Notes under the pieces: model-generated | Told to the model about the DNA's origin: nothing | What the model saw: the letters and a program-made list of their open reading frames with translations, nothing else | Databases searched by the model: none | Assembly (NCBI RefSeq): GCF_002368295.1 | Contig: NZ_AP018248.1 | Location: 4,930,500-4,994,499, forward strand | DNA: 64,000 bases | Direction of reading: 5' to 3' | Source: Tolypothrix tenuis PCC 7101 | Lineage (GTDB): Bacteria; Cyanobacteriota; Cyanobacteriia; Cyanobacteriales; Nostocaceae | Shown here: piece after piece, positions 17,037-25,037 of the stretch | How positions within the stretch are numbered: the stretch's first letter is position 1 | Layout: every line of letters starts with the position of its first letter | Translations under genes and position numbers: made by a program

Positions 17037-17626
17037 TAGCAAATGCATTAACAGTGCTTCTCCATGAAAAACTTCCTGTTGTGCATACTTGCTTAGGGAA
17101 AAAATCACAGAGATGCGATTAATCATGTACTCATAAGTCAAAAGTCAAAGGTAAAAATAGACTTGAGGCTTAAAGTTTCATGGATTGATTGTATGTCCCG
17201 CTCAAGAGTTCAGCCTTGATATAGATTTCAATTCTTCTGTAATCTAGCAAATTCATGACATTTGAATACAACTGAAATTACTAATAGTTGCTGTCTGTAA
17301 GTCAGAAAATTTTTGGTTACCACAATGAAGCGAATTAGCTGGATGCTTTTTCACCAAATATAAAGTTTTCATACATGGTGCATCGACCAGGGAAAAGTTT
17401 CTTTTCCCGCGAGTTGGATTACAGATAGAGGATGTGCAGTCAATATTATCTATAACACCGTCATCGTAGGTTGATTATGGTTAATCCTGTTAGTTGCTCA
17501 CTCCTCTATCTTTCCTAACCAGGCTCCTATCGCAAATCAGAAATCTTAAAAAGATGGCGCTACAGCTAACTCAAGTATTTTACTGATTAATTTTTTCACT
17601 CTATCCGAACTGATATAAGGAAAGAC

Positions 17627-19057
17627 ATGAAAAACTCTCAAGAAGAAATCAATAACTTACTCAACAATACAACTTGCGAACATAAACAACCTACATCTCA
17701 TAACAACAAAAAACCTACTTGTAAAAAACCACCACAACCAGGAGCAGCCCAAGGTAATTGTCCTTTTGAAGGTGCAATGGTTGCTCTCGGCCCAATTACT
17801 GACGTTGCTCATTTAGTGCATGGCCCTGTTTCTTGTACTCGTAACCCTTGGGGAAGTCGTGGTAGTCTCTCGTCTGGCTCTAAACTTTATCAAATCGGCT
17901 TTAGTACAGATTTGAGTGAGCAAGATATTATTTTTGGTGGAGAAAAGAAGCTTTATCAAAGTATTCTAGAAATTGCTAAACGCTATCATCCGGCGGCTAT
18001 ATTTGTTTATGCTACTTGTGTGACTGCTTTAATTGGTGACGATATAGATAGTATTTGTAAAGCAGCTACAGATGAAATTGATATTCCTGTTATTCATATA
18101 AATGCGCCTGGATTTATTGGTAGTAAGAATTTAGGTAATCGTATTGGTGGTGACGCTTTATTAAAGTATGTAGTTGGTACTGCATCGCCAGAATTTACTA
18201 CACCATTTGATATCAATATCATTGGTGATTACAATGTTGCTGGTGAAATATGGAATGTTTTACCACTATTCAAGAGCTTGGGTATTCGTGTTTTATCTAA
18301 AATTACAGGTGATGCCCGCTATGAAGAAATTTGCCATGCTCATCGTGCCAAGTTAAATGTAGTGATTTGCTCTAATGTTTCACTCAAAATAGCACAAAAA
18401 ATGCAGGAATTGTACGGCATTCCTTATATTGAAGAATCTTTCTACGGCGTAGAAAATATGAGCCGTTGTTTGCGGAATATTGCCGCAGCATTAGGTAAAT
18501 TACTTGGCGATAGTTCAGCTGCACGCTATCTTAAAGAGCGCACAGAACGCTTGATTACAAAAAAAACCGCAGCTTTAGATATGGCTTTAGCTCCTTACCG
18601 TTCCCGGTTAGAAGGAAAGCGTATTGTTCTTTATAGTGGTGGTATCAAAAGTTGGTCGATTATTTTAGCAGCAAAAGATTTAGGAATGGAAGTTGTTGCT
18701 ACTAGCGATCGCAAAAGTACAGAAGATGAAAAAATAAAAATTAAGCAGCTGCTTGGACAAGATGGTATTGTTCTGTCTAAAGGTAGCCCCAAAGCATTAT
18801 TACAAGTCCTGAAAGATACAAAAGCTGATATGTTAGTGGCTGGCGCTAGCAATCAATATACAGCGCTAAAAGCACGTATTCCTTTCTTAGATATTAATCA
18901 TGAACGTCATCATGCCTATGCTGGTTATGATGGCATGATAGAAATGGCCAGAGAATTATATGAAGCCTTGTATAGTCCTGTGTGGCAGCAAGTAAGAAAA
19001 CCTGCTCCTTGGGAACAGAAAATTGGCGATTTGGCTGAAGAGAGTACTCTTAATTGA
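17627..19057 (+). CDS. vnfE: NifE/VnfE-type cofactor scaffold protein, copy 1
   Basis: A 476-residue NifE-family protein, half of the EN scaffold on which the nitrogenase cofactor precursor matures. Cluster ligands are Cys45 (GNCPFEG), Cys70 (GPVSCTRN) and Cys131 (YATCVTALIGDDI); Cys248 (VVICSN) corresponds to the NifE precursor-ligand cysteine. FLDINHERHHAYAGYDGMIE near the C-terminus is NifE-type. AAGGA precedes the ATG. It has its own conserved promoter element and is followed by a small membrane peptide gene and nifX. The second E-type gene at 22287-23618 shares the unusual SQEEIN N-terminus, so the two arose by duplication. VnfE rather than NifE is inferred from context. Confidence 0.85.
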   Translation: MKNSQEEINNLLNNTTCEHKQPTSHNNKKPTCKKPPQPGAAQGNCPFEGAMVALGPITDVAHLVHGPVSCTRNPWGSRGSLSSGSKLYQIGFSTDLSEQDIIFGGEKKLYQSILEIAKRYHPAAIFVYATCVTALIGDDIDSICKAATDEIDIPVIHINAPGFIGSKNLGNRIGGDALLKYVVGTASPEFTTPFDINIIGDYNVAGEIWNVLPLFKSLGIRVLSKITGDARYEEICHAHRAKLNVVICSNVSLKIAQKMQELYGIPYIEESFYGVENMSRCLRNIAAALGKLLGDSSAARYLKERTERLITKKTAALDMALAPYRSRLEGKRIVLYSGGIKSWSIILAAKDLGMEVVATSDRKSTEDEKIKIKQLLGQDGIVLSKGSPKALLQVLKDTKADMLVAGASNQYTALKARIPFLDINHERHHAYAGYDGMIEMARELYEALYSPVWQQVRKPAPWEQKIGDLAEESTLN

Positions 19058-19187
19058 TTGCACAAAGATATATGAGGTTTGTTGACAGTTAACTGTTAAT
19101 AGGAAAAATGTAGCAGTTGTATGAGAGATAGCTGATGAACTAAAAACTATCAGTGATGAAATTAACCAGAATATCGGAGGATTTTGT

Positions 19188-19295
19188 ATGAATCAGAAAC
19201 AATCCGTGCTTTACACCTATCGGCTTGTACTAATTCCTATCTTAATCCTTGCCTGGTCAAGCCAACTTGTGGGGATCTACATCGTTTTCGTGTAA
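19188..19295 (+). CDS. 35-residue single-helix membrane peptide between vnfE and nifX
   Basis: A short gene with a strong ribosome-binding site (GGAGG, seven bases before the ATG). The product starts MNQKQSVLYTYR and then has one hydrophobic helix (LVLIPILILAWSSQLVGIYI). It sits 130 bases after vnfE and 35 bases before nifX/vnfX on the same strand, so it is probably co-transcribed. It may be a membrane tether or a small subunit. I know no family. Its good translation signal and clear membrane helix argue that it is a real gene. Confidence 0.6.
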   Translation: MNQKQSVLYTYRLVLIPILILAWSSQLVGIYIVFV

Positions 19296-19330
19296 AAACA
19301 ACAATTACTTTTCCTGAAGGAGAGCCATAA

Positions 19331-19732
19331 ATGAAAGTAGCTTTTACGACAAGTGACGGAACACATATTGACACTCATTTTGGAGTTGCAAAAGAAATTG
19401 ATGTGTATGAAGTATCTAAAGATGGGTTTAATTTTGTTGAGACTTTAACTTTTGAGGGTGACTTAGAAGCAGCCGAGCATGAGGATAAGATTACACCCAA
19501 AATGGAAGCAATTATTGATTGTAAAATTGTATATGTGAAAGCTATTGGTACACCAGTCGGCAACAAATTAACTAAGCAAGGTGTAACTCTTGTAAGAGCG
19601 CAAGAATATGATAGAGTCCCTGATATTTTGCATATGTTAGTTAAAAGTTGCAATGGGGATGCACCGCCTCTTTTGCGTAAGGCTTTGCTACAGGAAGAAA
19701 ATGACTTCGCATATTCTCATGATGAAGAATAG
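19331..19732 (+). CDS. vnfX: NifX/VnfX-type nitrogenase cofactor carrier
   Basis: A 133-residue dinitrogenase-iron-cofactor-binding domain protein: MKVAFTTSDGTHIDTHFGVA at the N-terminus, a central CKIVYVKAIGTPVGNKL and an acidic tail. NifX and VnfX bind cofactor precursors and pass them from the EN scaffold. AAGGAG lies 7 bases before the start. It follows vnfE and the 35-residue membrane peptide in one likely operon closed by a strong terminator at 19959-19991. VnfX rather than NifX is inferred from location. Confidence 0.8.
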   Translation: MKVAFTTSDGTHIDTHFGVAKEIDVYEVSKDGFNFVETLTFEGDLEAAEHEDKITPKMEAIIDCKIVYVKAIGTPVGNKLTKQGVTLVRAQEYDRVPDILHMLVKSCNGDAPPLLRKALLQEENDFAYSHDEE

Positions 19733-19735
19733 TTT

Positions 19736-19900
19736 GTTGGTTGTTGACTGTTAACTGTTGACTCTTGACTGTCAAAACTGAAAAGATGATGTAGGATGTG
19801 TTACGGCTTACGCCTAACACATCAACATATTTGGGAAAGATGTTTTAATTTCAGAGGAGAAGAGATGCGTTACGCTAGCGCTAACGCATCCTACATATAT
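19736..19900. repeat. Cluster of tandem and hairpin repeats after vnfX
   Basis: GTTGACTGTTAACTGTTGAC-type tandem units (19736-19775) are followed by two hairpins of the GTGCGTTA family: GATGTGTTACGGCTTACGCC near 19793 and GATGCGTTACGCTAGCGC near 19864. These are ordinary Nostocales dispersed repeats. Confidence 0.65.
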
Positions 19901-19958
19901 GCATATATTTCAAAAATAAATAATTTAAATTATTGATGTTTTTTGATTTACATGGTTC

Positions 19959-19991
19959 AGACCCCCGACTTCTCCAAGAAGTCGGGGGTCT
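19959..19991 (+). terminator. Strong terminator-like hairpin after vnfX
   Basis: Perfect 15-base arms AGACCCCCGACTTCT / AGAAGTCGGGGGTCT with a 3-base loop, followed by AAATTTTAT. It probably ends the vnfE-vnfX transcript. The sequence is also a known type of dispersed Nostoc repeat. Confidence 0.65.
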
Positions 19992-20018
19992 AAATTTTAT
20001 GATTTATGAATAAAAGAG

Positions 20019-20273
20019 CTACTTGATGCGATACCAAAAATGCAACTTGGGTGTGAGGTAAAAAAGAGCGATCGCCATTAGAATCTCTATCGGTATTAAA
20101 GAAAAGAACAAACTGCAACAAAACCAAAATATTGCAAATAATATAGCTATTATTTGCAAAAAATGATTAGTTATTTTGATTGCAATGCTTAAACAGATTA
20201 AAGCTATAAATAGCGCAATTGATGAATAGACAAAAGTTAGCATTGTGAGTGAATAATAATCTAAAAAAACCAA
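20019..20273 (-). CDS. Small hydrophobic membrane protein, unknown
   Basis: An 84-residue, almost entirely hydrophobic protein with two or three predicted helices (YSSIALFIALICLSIAIKI; IIAILFAIFWFCCSLFFSLI). No family is recognised and no clear ribosome-binding site precedes the first ATG. It lies downstream of the conserved promoter element at 20766-20818 on the same strand, with ~500 bases between, and could be its target. Hydrophobic frames can be accidental, so confidence is limited. Confidence 0.4.
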   Translation of the reverse strand: MVFLDYYSLTMLTFVYSSIALFIALICLSIAIKITNHFLQIIAILFAIFWFCCSLFFSLIPIEILMAIALFYLTPKLHFWYRIK

Positions 20274-20398
20274 GATGATTGATGAACTGCAAGCAGACCT
20301 ATGTCTCCCCAGAACGCTAGAACTGCTACCAATCTGTTAACGCTACAATACCTCCAGAACATTGTAGAGTTAGATCATCAGTTCATCAAATCATTGGT

Positions 20399-20548
20399 TC
20401 ACCCACAAAGGGGATTTTGTTTCTTTACCAGAGCCAGACGAATGTTAGCCAACAAATTGTTCGTGATTCACAAAGGTTGTTCCAACTGCAACTGATTTGA
20501 TAACTTTTCTATTGCTATTTGGGTTGCAAACCTAGCCTCAGAATCCAT
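20399..20548 (-). pseudogene. Possible small-gene remnant interrupted by TGA
   Basis: Downstream of promoter copy 3, a minus-strand frame from ATG 20548 reads MDSEARFATQIAIEKLSNQL and continues to a TGA at 20468-20470. The same frame continues with TNNLLANIRLALVKKQNP to a second stop at 20399. The residue mix on both sides looks protein-like. It may be a decayed small gene or pure chance. No family is recognised. Confidence 0.25.
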
Positions 20549-20765
20549 TCCCAAATCCGAAGAGTTATCAAGATTCCCTATTCAGCTAAAGCCTCACATA
20601 CCAAGGGAAGATGATAATATCTTGTTTTGGGTTTATATAGGCGCATCCCAAATATTTAGTTACCAAACGCTACATCGGAATTAATTGGATTTGCGGACAC
20701 AAAAGCAGAGTTTTTTACTTGGGTTTCTACCTAATCCCTATGGAAAATCTTTTTGCTTTTGCTCT

Positions 20766-20818
20766 TTTGATTCCCTATATATAAATCATAGCATATATAT
20801 TGCCAAATAACTTGCGAA
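20766..20818 (-). promoter_or_regulatory. Conserved vnf-locus promoter element, copy 3
   Basis: On the minus strand: TTCGCA (20813-20818), 17 bases, TATGCT (20790-20795), then GGGAATC (20769-20775) and AAAAGAGCAAAA. TTGGCAA occurs 12 bases into the element. It lies just beyond the vnfN stop and points away from it, toward 20274-20760, where only a possible gene remnant and the small membrane gene at 20019 are found. The rest of 20274-20853 shows no other gene. Confidence 0.55.
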
Positions 20819-20853
20819 TAGACAGAATTCTTGCTTTAGAAAATCTATAAACG

Positions 20854-22164
20854 CTAAACTTTCGCCTCTTTTTGCTCATAAAGTAGATTACCAATATCAA
20901 ATAACAGCTCCATAGTGCCTCGGTAGCTTACTTTGGTGGACTGATTATGCCCTAAACGGTCGTAGATGGGGATTCCCTGGCGATAGATTGGGATTGTTAG
21001 GCGTTGAGAAATGGTAACTGCATGAGAATTACTAATGAGTAAATCTGAGCCAACTGCTAGTTGCTCAAAGTCTTCTAAATCACCGATAGTCACGCTGGTG
21101 ATTTGAAGTTTTTCCAGCAGAGGGGAACGTGCTGTAGTCACAGCTGCGTGAATTTGCGCTCCCATCGACTGTAAAAAAGAAACTGTTGACCAAAGTAAAT
21201 CTGGTTCCAATGCTAAGGAAACTCGTTTACCACCAAAGTAAAAGTGAGCATCTAGCATTGCATCTTGTAGCTGCAAGCGTTGGTAACGATATTTCACTGG
21301 TACAGGGACACCTCTGATATCTGCCAATGCTTGGAGGAATTTATCAGCAGCTTCTAAACCTGAAACTGTGTCAAACACTTCGTAAGGTGTACAGAACTTT
21401 TGAGATAAGATTCGCGCTGCACCGCGCATACTCTCACCTAATGCAACTGTGAATACAGAATGAGGAATAGCTCTTAATTGTGGCAAGCTAGTACCACCAG
21501 ATGTTACCAAACTATGCCGATCATCTAATGCGCGAATATTCAGTAAACCAGATATGTCAGGGACAACGATAGACTGCAAACCAAAAGCAGAGACAATTTC
21601 TTTAATTTCTTGCAAGTCACCAGGAGTAAAAGCAGAACTAGCCAAAATTGTGATTTGCTTGGGACAACAATTTTGTCTGTCAGTCGTTTGCGGAATTTCC
21701 TTGACGATACTTTCTACAGCTGCAGCAAAGCCATCTTGTAAGGTACCCTTAAAATCTGGTGTTGAGACTAAGTAAATTGGTACTTGGGACAATTCCGAAT
21801 AACGTTGACGCATATCTTTGAGTAGTCGTCCCATGTCATCCCCTCTGGTTTCCGTCAATCCAGTGGTACATAGTCCAATCATTTTGGGTTGAGATATCTG
21901 CACCAATTTTGCGATCGCCTTTTCAATATTTTCCTCACCACCTAAAATAGTAGAAACCTCTGTCATAGCAGTACTAGAAAGGGGAAATACCTTACCCAGA
22001 TGCTTGGTTAAAACGACCTTGGTAAAAGCACTACAGCCAGGAGAACCATGTAACATTGGCATCATACCTTGCAAGCCTAAAAAAGCTAAGGTTGCACCTA
22101 CTGGTTGGCTTTGCTTCAGAGGATTGACTGCAACTGATGTACTTGTGATGCTAATAATCGCCAT
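20854..22164 (-). CDS. vnfN: NifN/VnfN-type cofactor scaffold protein
   Basis: A 436-residue NifN-family protein, the partner of NifE/VnfE in the cofactor scaffold. The N-terminus has PVGATLAFLGLQGMMPMLHG followed by SPGC, whose Cys44 equals the single NifN cluster ligand. STAMTEVSTILGG and GLCTTGLTETRGDDM are NifN signatures. It is not VnfK: it lacks the K-type cluster cysteine set and has N-type motifs throughout. The start is ATG 22164; the frame upstream is repeat-derived. It follows the second vnfE-like gene on the same strand, separated by a 19-base-stem hairpin. Confidence 0.85.
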   Translation of the reverse strand: MAIISITSTSVAVNPLKQSQPVGATLAFLGLQGMMPMLHGSPGCSAFTKVVLTKHLGKVFPLSSTAMTEVSTILGGEENIEKAIAKLVQISQPKMIGLCTTGLTETRGDDMGRLLKDMRQRYSELSQVPIYLVSTPDFKGTLQDGFAAAVESIVKEIPQTTDRQNCCPKQITILASSAFTPGDLQEIKEIVSAFGLQSIVVPDISGLLNIRALDDRHSLVTSGGTSLPQLRAIPHSVFTVALGESMRGAARILSQKFCTPYEVFDTVSGLEAADKFLQALADIRGVPVPVKYRYQRLQLQDAMLDAHFYFGGKRVSLALEPDLLWSTVSFLQSMGAQIHAAVTTARSPLLEKLQITSVTIGDLEDFEQLAVGSDLLISNSHAVTISQRLTIPIYRQGIPIYDRLGHNQSTKVSYRGTMELLFDIGNLLYEQKEAKV

Positions 22165-22203
22165 AATTGAACCTTTGAGAGAACAGAGGAAGTAATGAAA
22201 AAT

Positions 22204-22255
22204 GATTGTGAAAGATTGATTGACCAAGCTTTTAGGCAATCAATCTTTCACAATC
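22204..22255 (-). promoter_or_regulatory. Long hairpin in the vnfE2-vnfN gap
   Basis: Perfect 19-base arms GATTGTGAAAGATTGATTG / CAATCAATCTTTCACAATC with a 14-base loop. It lies 40 bases upstream of the vnfN start. A related sequence with the same loop (ACCAAGCTTTT) occurs at 7221-7254 upstream of vnfR1. It could be an RNA-processing or stability element, or a dispersed repeat. Confidence 0.5.
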
Positions 22256-22286
22256 CAGAATTTAAAATCTAAAATCTAAAATTCTA

Positions 22287-23618
22287 TTACTCCCAAGGTG
22301 CAGGCCGACGCACTTGCTCCCATACAGGACTGTGGAGAGTTGTATATAATTCTTGTGCCACACTGATGATTCCTGCATAGCCTGTATATGCATTTTTGCG
22401 TTCCTGATTTATGTCCAAAAAAGGAATCTTAGTTTTCATAGCTGTGGCTTGATAGTGATTGCTGGCAATTAATAAATCAGGTTTAAATTCAGTAATTAAC
22501 TGACTAATCTCTATCTCTAAAATTTTGGCATTGTCACCGAACAAACCTTTGATTTTGCGTTGATTATCTTGAGTTATCTTGTTTGTACTAGTAAGAAGCA
22601 CTTCCATTTCTAGATATTGAATAGCTGAAACAATTGCCCAATTATTGAGATTGGTAATATCAATTAAAATTCGCTTACCTTGGAGACTAGGAAGATAAAA
22701 ATCAAGTTGATTATTTAAAGCCGTAGTTTCTGAATTAATTAAATTCTCTGTGCGTACTTGTAATTCCGTCTCACCTAACTTAGCTGCAATATTCCTGAGA
22801 CAACGATTGAGATGTTCTATACCATAAAAAGACTCTGTGATGTAAGGAATATGAAAACGCTCTTCCATCTGCCTTGCCATTTTTAACATAGCTTTAGCAG
22901 AACTATTAACAACATTCAGCTTGGCGCGATGGGCGTAACATATTTCTTGATAACGCGCATCACCTGTAATTTTTGCGAGTACTCTAATACCTAATTCTTC
23001 TAACATGGGTAATATATTCCAAATATCACCACCAATGTTATATTCACCAATCAAATTGATATCATGAAGCGTGGTAGTATCAGGTTCAGCAGTACCAATT
23101 ACATATTCTAATAAAGCTTCACTCGCTAACCGAATACCTTGATTCCGATGCCCAACAAATCCAGGCGCATCTACAGGAATAACTGGTGTTCCTATTATTT
23201 CAGCAGCCTCTCTGCAAGCTCCATTAATATCGTCACCAATGAGAGCAGAAACGCAAGTGGAGTAGACAAATATCGCTGCGGGTTTGTAACGTCTTTGCAA
23301 TTCTAAAATTCCTCTGTACAGTTTTTTTGCACCCCCAAAAATGATATCGCTCTCATCCATATCAGAAGTAAAGCAATTCTTGTACATCAGAGAACCAGAG
23401 GAGAGACTATCACGTCCACCCCAATAGTTACCTATGCAGCCGTTTGGCCCGTGAACTAAATGAGCTGCATCAGTAATAGGAACTAGAGTAATCATGGCTC
23501 CATCAAAGGCACAATCGCAATTATCTCCAAGCTGAGATAATTGTGTACAAGAATGATTATTTTGTTCGGTTTCTGATTTATAAGGCTGGTCGTTGATTTC
23601 TTCTTGACTAGTTTTCAT
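22287..23618 (-). CDS. NifE/VnfE-type protein, copy 2, lacking the cofactor cysteine
   Basis: A 443-residue NifE-family protein. Cluster ligands Cys36 (CDCAFDG), Cys61 (GPNGCIGN) and Cys122 (YSTCVSALIGDDI) are present. Where copy 1 and NifE have the precursor-ligand Cys (VVICSN in copy 1, Cys248), this protein reads VVNSSAKAM, so the cysteine is gone. It ends at RRPAPWE, about 13 residues shorter than copy 1. The start is ATG 23618 (MKTSQEEIND, matching copy 1); the frame upstream is repeat-derived. It is probably co-transcribed with vnfN. It may be a K- or N-like non-cofactor partner, or a decaying duplicate; both are inference. Confidence 0.82.
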   Translation of the reverse strand: MKTSQEEINDQPYKSETEQNNHSCTQLSQLGDNCDCAFDGAMITLVPITDAAHLVHGPNGCIGNYWGGRDSLSSGSLMYKNCFTSDMDESDIIFGGAKKLYRGILELQRRYKPAAIFVYSTCVSALIGDDINGACREAAEIIGTPVIPVDAPGFVGHRNQGIRLASEALLEYVIGTAEPDTTTLHDINLIGEYNIGGDIWNILPMLEELGIRVLAKITGDARYQEICYAHRAKLNVVNSSAKAMLKMARQMEERFHIPYITESFYGIEHLNRCLRNIAAKLGETELQVRTENLINSETTALNNQLDFYLPSLQGKRILIDITNLNNWAIVSAIQYLEMEVLLTSTNKITQDNQRKIKGLFGDNAKILEIEISQLITEFKPDLLIASNHYQATAMKTKIPFLDINQERKNAYTGYAGIISVAQELYTTLHSPVWEQVRRPAPWE

Positions 23619-23684
23619 TGCTCTTTTGAAGGGTAGATTTTCAAGGGCAAAGTATGCATAATGAAAGAGATTTTTATTTAATGT

Positions 23685-23715
23685 AGGGTGTGTTATGCCG
23701 TAGGCTAACGCACCA
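23685..23715. repeat. Dispersed hairpin repeat (GTGTGTTA family)
   Basis: GTAGGGTGTGTTATGCCGTA followed by GGCTAACGCACC, the same hairpin family as at 995-1028, in the vnfE2 leader. The 441-base gap 23619-24059 also holds the nifH terminators; no other gene or known box was seen. Confidence 0.65.
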
Positions 23716-23815
23716 ATACAGTGAATACAGTGGAATGAGTAACTGTGCATTGCGCTACGCGACAATACACCATACATTGAAATTATTAAATATAAACCTC
23801 AATTTATCTAAAAAA

Positions 23816-23845
23816 TAAGGGATGGCATATTATTACCATCCCTTA
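23816..23845 (-). terminator. Rho-independent terminator downstream of vnfH
   Basis: TAAGGGATGG / CCATCCCTTA arms with a 10-base loop, followed on the minus strand by TTTTTTAG. It lies 215 bases past the vnfH stop, ahead of vnfE2. Confidence 0.75.
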
Positions 23846-23997
23846 TGGAGTAAATAACCAACCAACAGAGAAGGAGAAAACAAAACCTCAACTAACGTAA
23901 ATTTTTAGCTATGCAAACATTAACAGCTTTGCGCTAATACAATAAAAGCTCAATAATCTTTGAACCTCCACAGCCTGAACAATATTTGAGGAAAAGA

Positions 23998-24014
23998 TGG
24001 GCTATTTTAGCCCA
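23998..24014 (-). terminator. Small hairpin after the vnfH stop
   Basis: TGGGCT / AGCCCA with a 5-base loop and TCTTTTCC following on the minus strand, 46 bases past the vnfH stop. It is probably a first, weaker terminator. Confidence 0.45.
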
Positions 24015-24059
24015 CCTCATGGCTACATAAAATCTACTTTGTGAGAGTCAATACAAAAC

Positions 24060-25037
24060 TTACTTTTTGTCTCTACCGGAAACGATTTCTACGTTACCTT
24101 TTTTGACTGCTTCGAGCGCTTCACCTTGAGCATCTTCTTGCTTTTTGGCAGCTTCTTCTTCAGCTTTGCTGACACCAACTAATTTTTCTTTTTCTTCGTC
24201 GCTTTCGAGAATACCGAATTCAATCAACAATGCTTCTAGCTCATCCATTTCGATGGGTGTAGGAATAGCCATATTTTGATTGTTGATAACCTTGTCGGCT
24301 AATATGCGGTATTCATTCGCTTGATTACTATCAGGTGCGTACTCGTTGACTGTCATCCGGCGCAACTCAGCGTGTTGCACGATGTTATCACGAGGGACGA
24401 AGTGAATCATTTGGGTGCTGAGTCTGTTTGCAAGGGTGGTAATTAATTCGTCTTCTCGGTCTGTTTTGCGGCTGTTACAAATCAAACCACCCAAGCGCAC
24501 ACCACCAGAATGAGCATATTTCAAAATACCGCGTGCGATGTTGTTTGCAGCGTACATCGCCATCATTTCACCGGAAGTCACAATGTAAATTTCTTGTGCT
24601 TTACCTTCCCGAATTGGCATTGCGAAACCACCGCACACAACGTCACCTAATACGTCATAGGATACGAAGTCTACGTTGGAGTAAGCACCGTTTTCTTCCA
24701 AAAAGTTAATAGCGGTAATAATACCCCGACCGGCGCAACCTACACCGGGTTCTGGGCCACCAGATTCTACACATTTAATACCTCGGAAGCCTTGAAGTAC
24801 GACTTCATCAAGTTCTAGGTCTTCTACTGCGCCTCTTTCAGCAGCCAAATGTAGCACGGTGGTTTGAGCTTTAGTATGTAGAATCAAACGGGTGGAGTCA
24901 GCTTTAGGATCACAACCCACAATCAGAATCCGTTGACCCACTTCTGCCATTGCAGCTAGGGTATTTTGAGAGGTAGTAGATTTACCAATACCACCTTTAC
25001 CGTAGAAAGCTATTTGTCTAATCTTTTCGTCTGACAT
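24060..25037 (-). CDS. vnfH: Nitrogenase iron protein (VnfH/NifH) with a C-terminal extension
   Basis: A 325-residue Fe protein, the ATP-dependent electron donor to nitrogenase. It has P-loop GKGGIGKS (13-20), [4Fe-4S] ligands Cys101 and Cys135, Arg104, and canonical switch II YDVLGDVVCGG with Asp128 and Asp132. It closely follows heterocyst NifH1, including VLHLAAERGAVEDLEL. The last ~40 residues are an extra charged tail (EEEAAKKQEDAQGEALEAV), making it about 30 residues longer than Anabaena NifH1. It sits upstream of vnfE2-vnfN with terminators in between, so it is likely its own transcript. VnfH and NifH cannot be told apart by sequence alone; the location favours VnfH. Confidence 0.87.
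   Translation of the reverse strand: MSDEKIRQIAFYGKGGIGKSTTSQNTLAAMAEVGQRILIVGCDPKADSTRLILHTKAQTTVLHLAAERGAVEDLELDEVVLQGFRGIKCVESGGPEPGVGCAGRGIITAINFLEENGAYSNVDFVSYDVLGDVVCGGFAMPIREGKAQEIYIVTSGEMMAMYAANNIARGILKYAHSGGVRLGGLICNSRKTDREDELITTLANRLSTQMIHFVPRDNIVQHAELRRMTVNEYAPDSNQANEYRILADKVINNQNMAIPTPIEMDELEALLIEFGILESDEEKEKLVGVSKAEEEAAKKQEDAQGEALEAVKKGNVEIVSGRDKK

Noticed and set aside
20301..20495. 64-residue plus-strand frame after the small membrane gene
   Set aside because: It is antisense to a slightly more protein-like minus-strand frame, with no ribosome-binding site or family.
17627..23618. One of the two E-type genes or the N-type gene being VnfK
   Set aside because: Both E genes carry NifE-type N-terminal cysteine motifs and the LDIN...YAGY C-terminal block; the third has NifN motifs (single cluster Cys44, GLCTTGLTETRG). 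None looks like VnfK.
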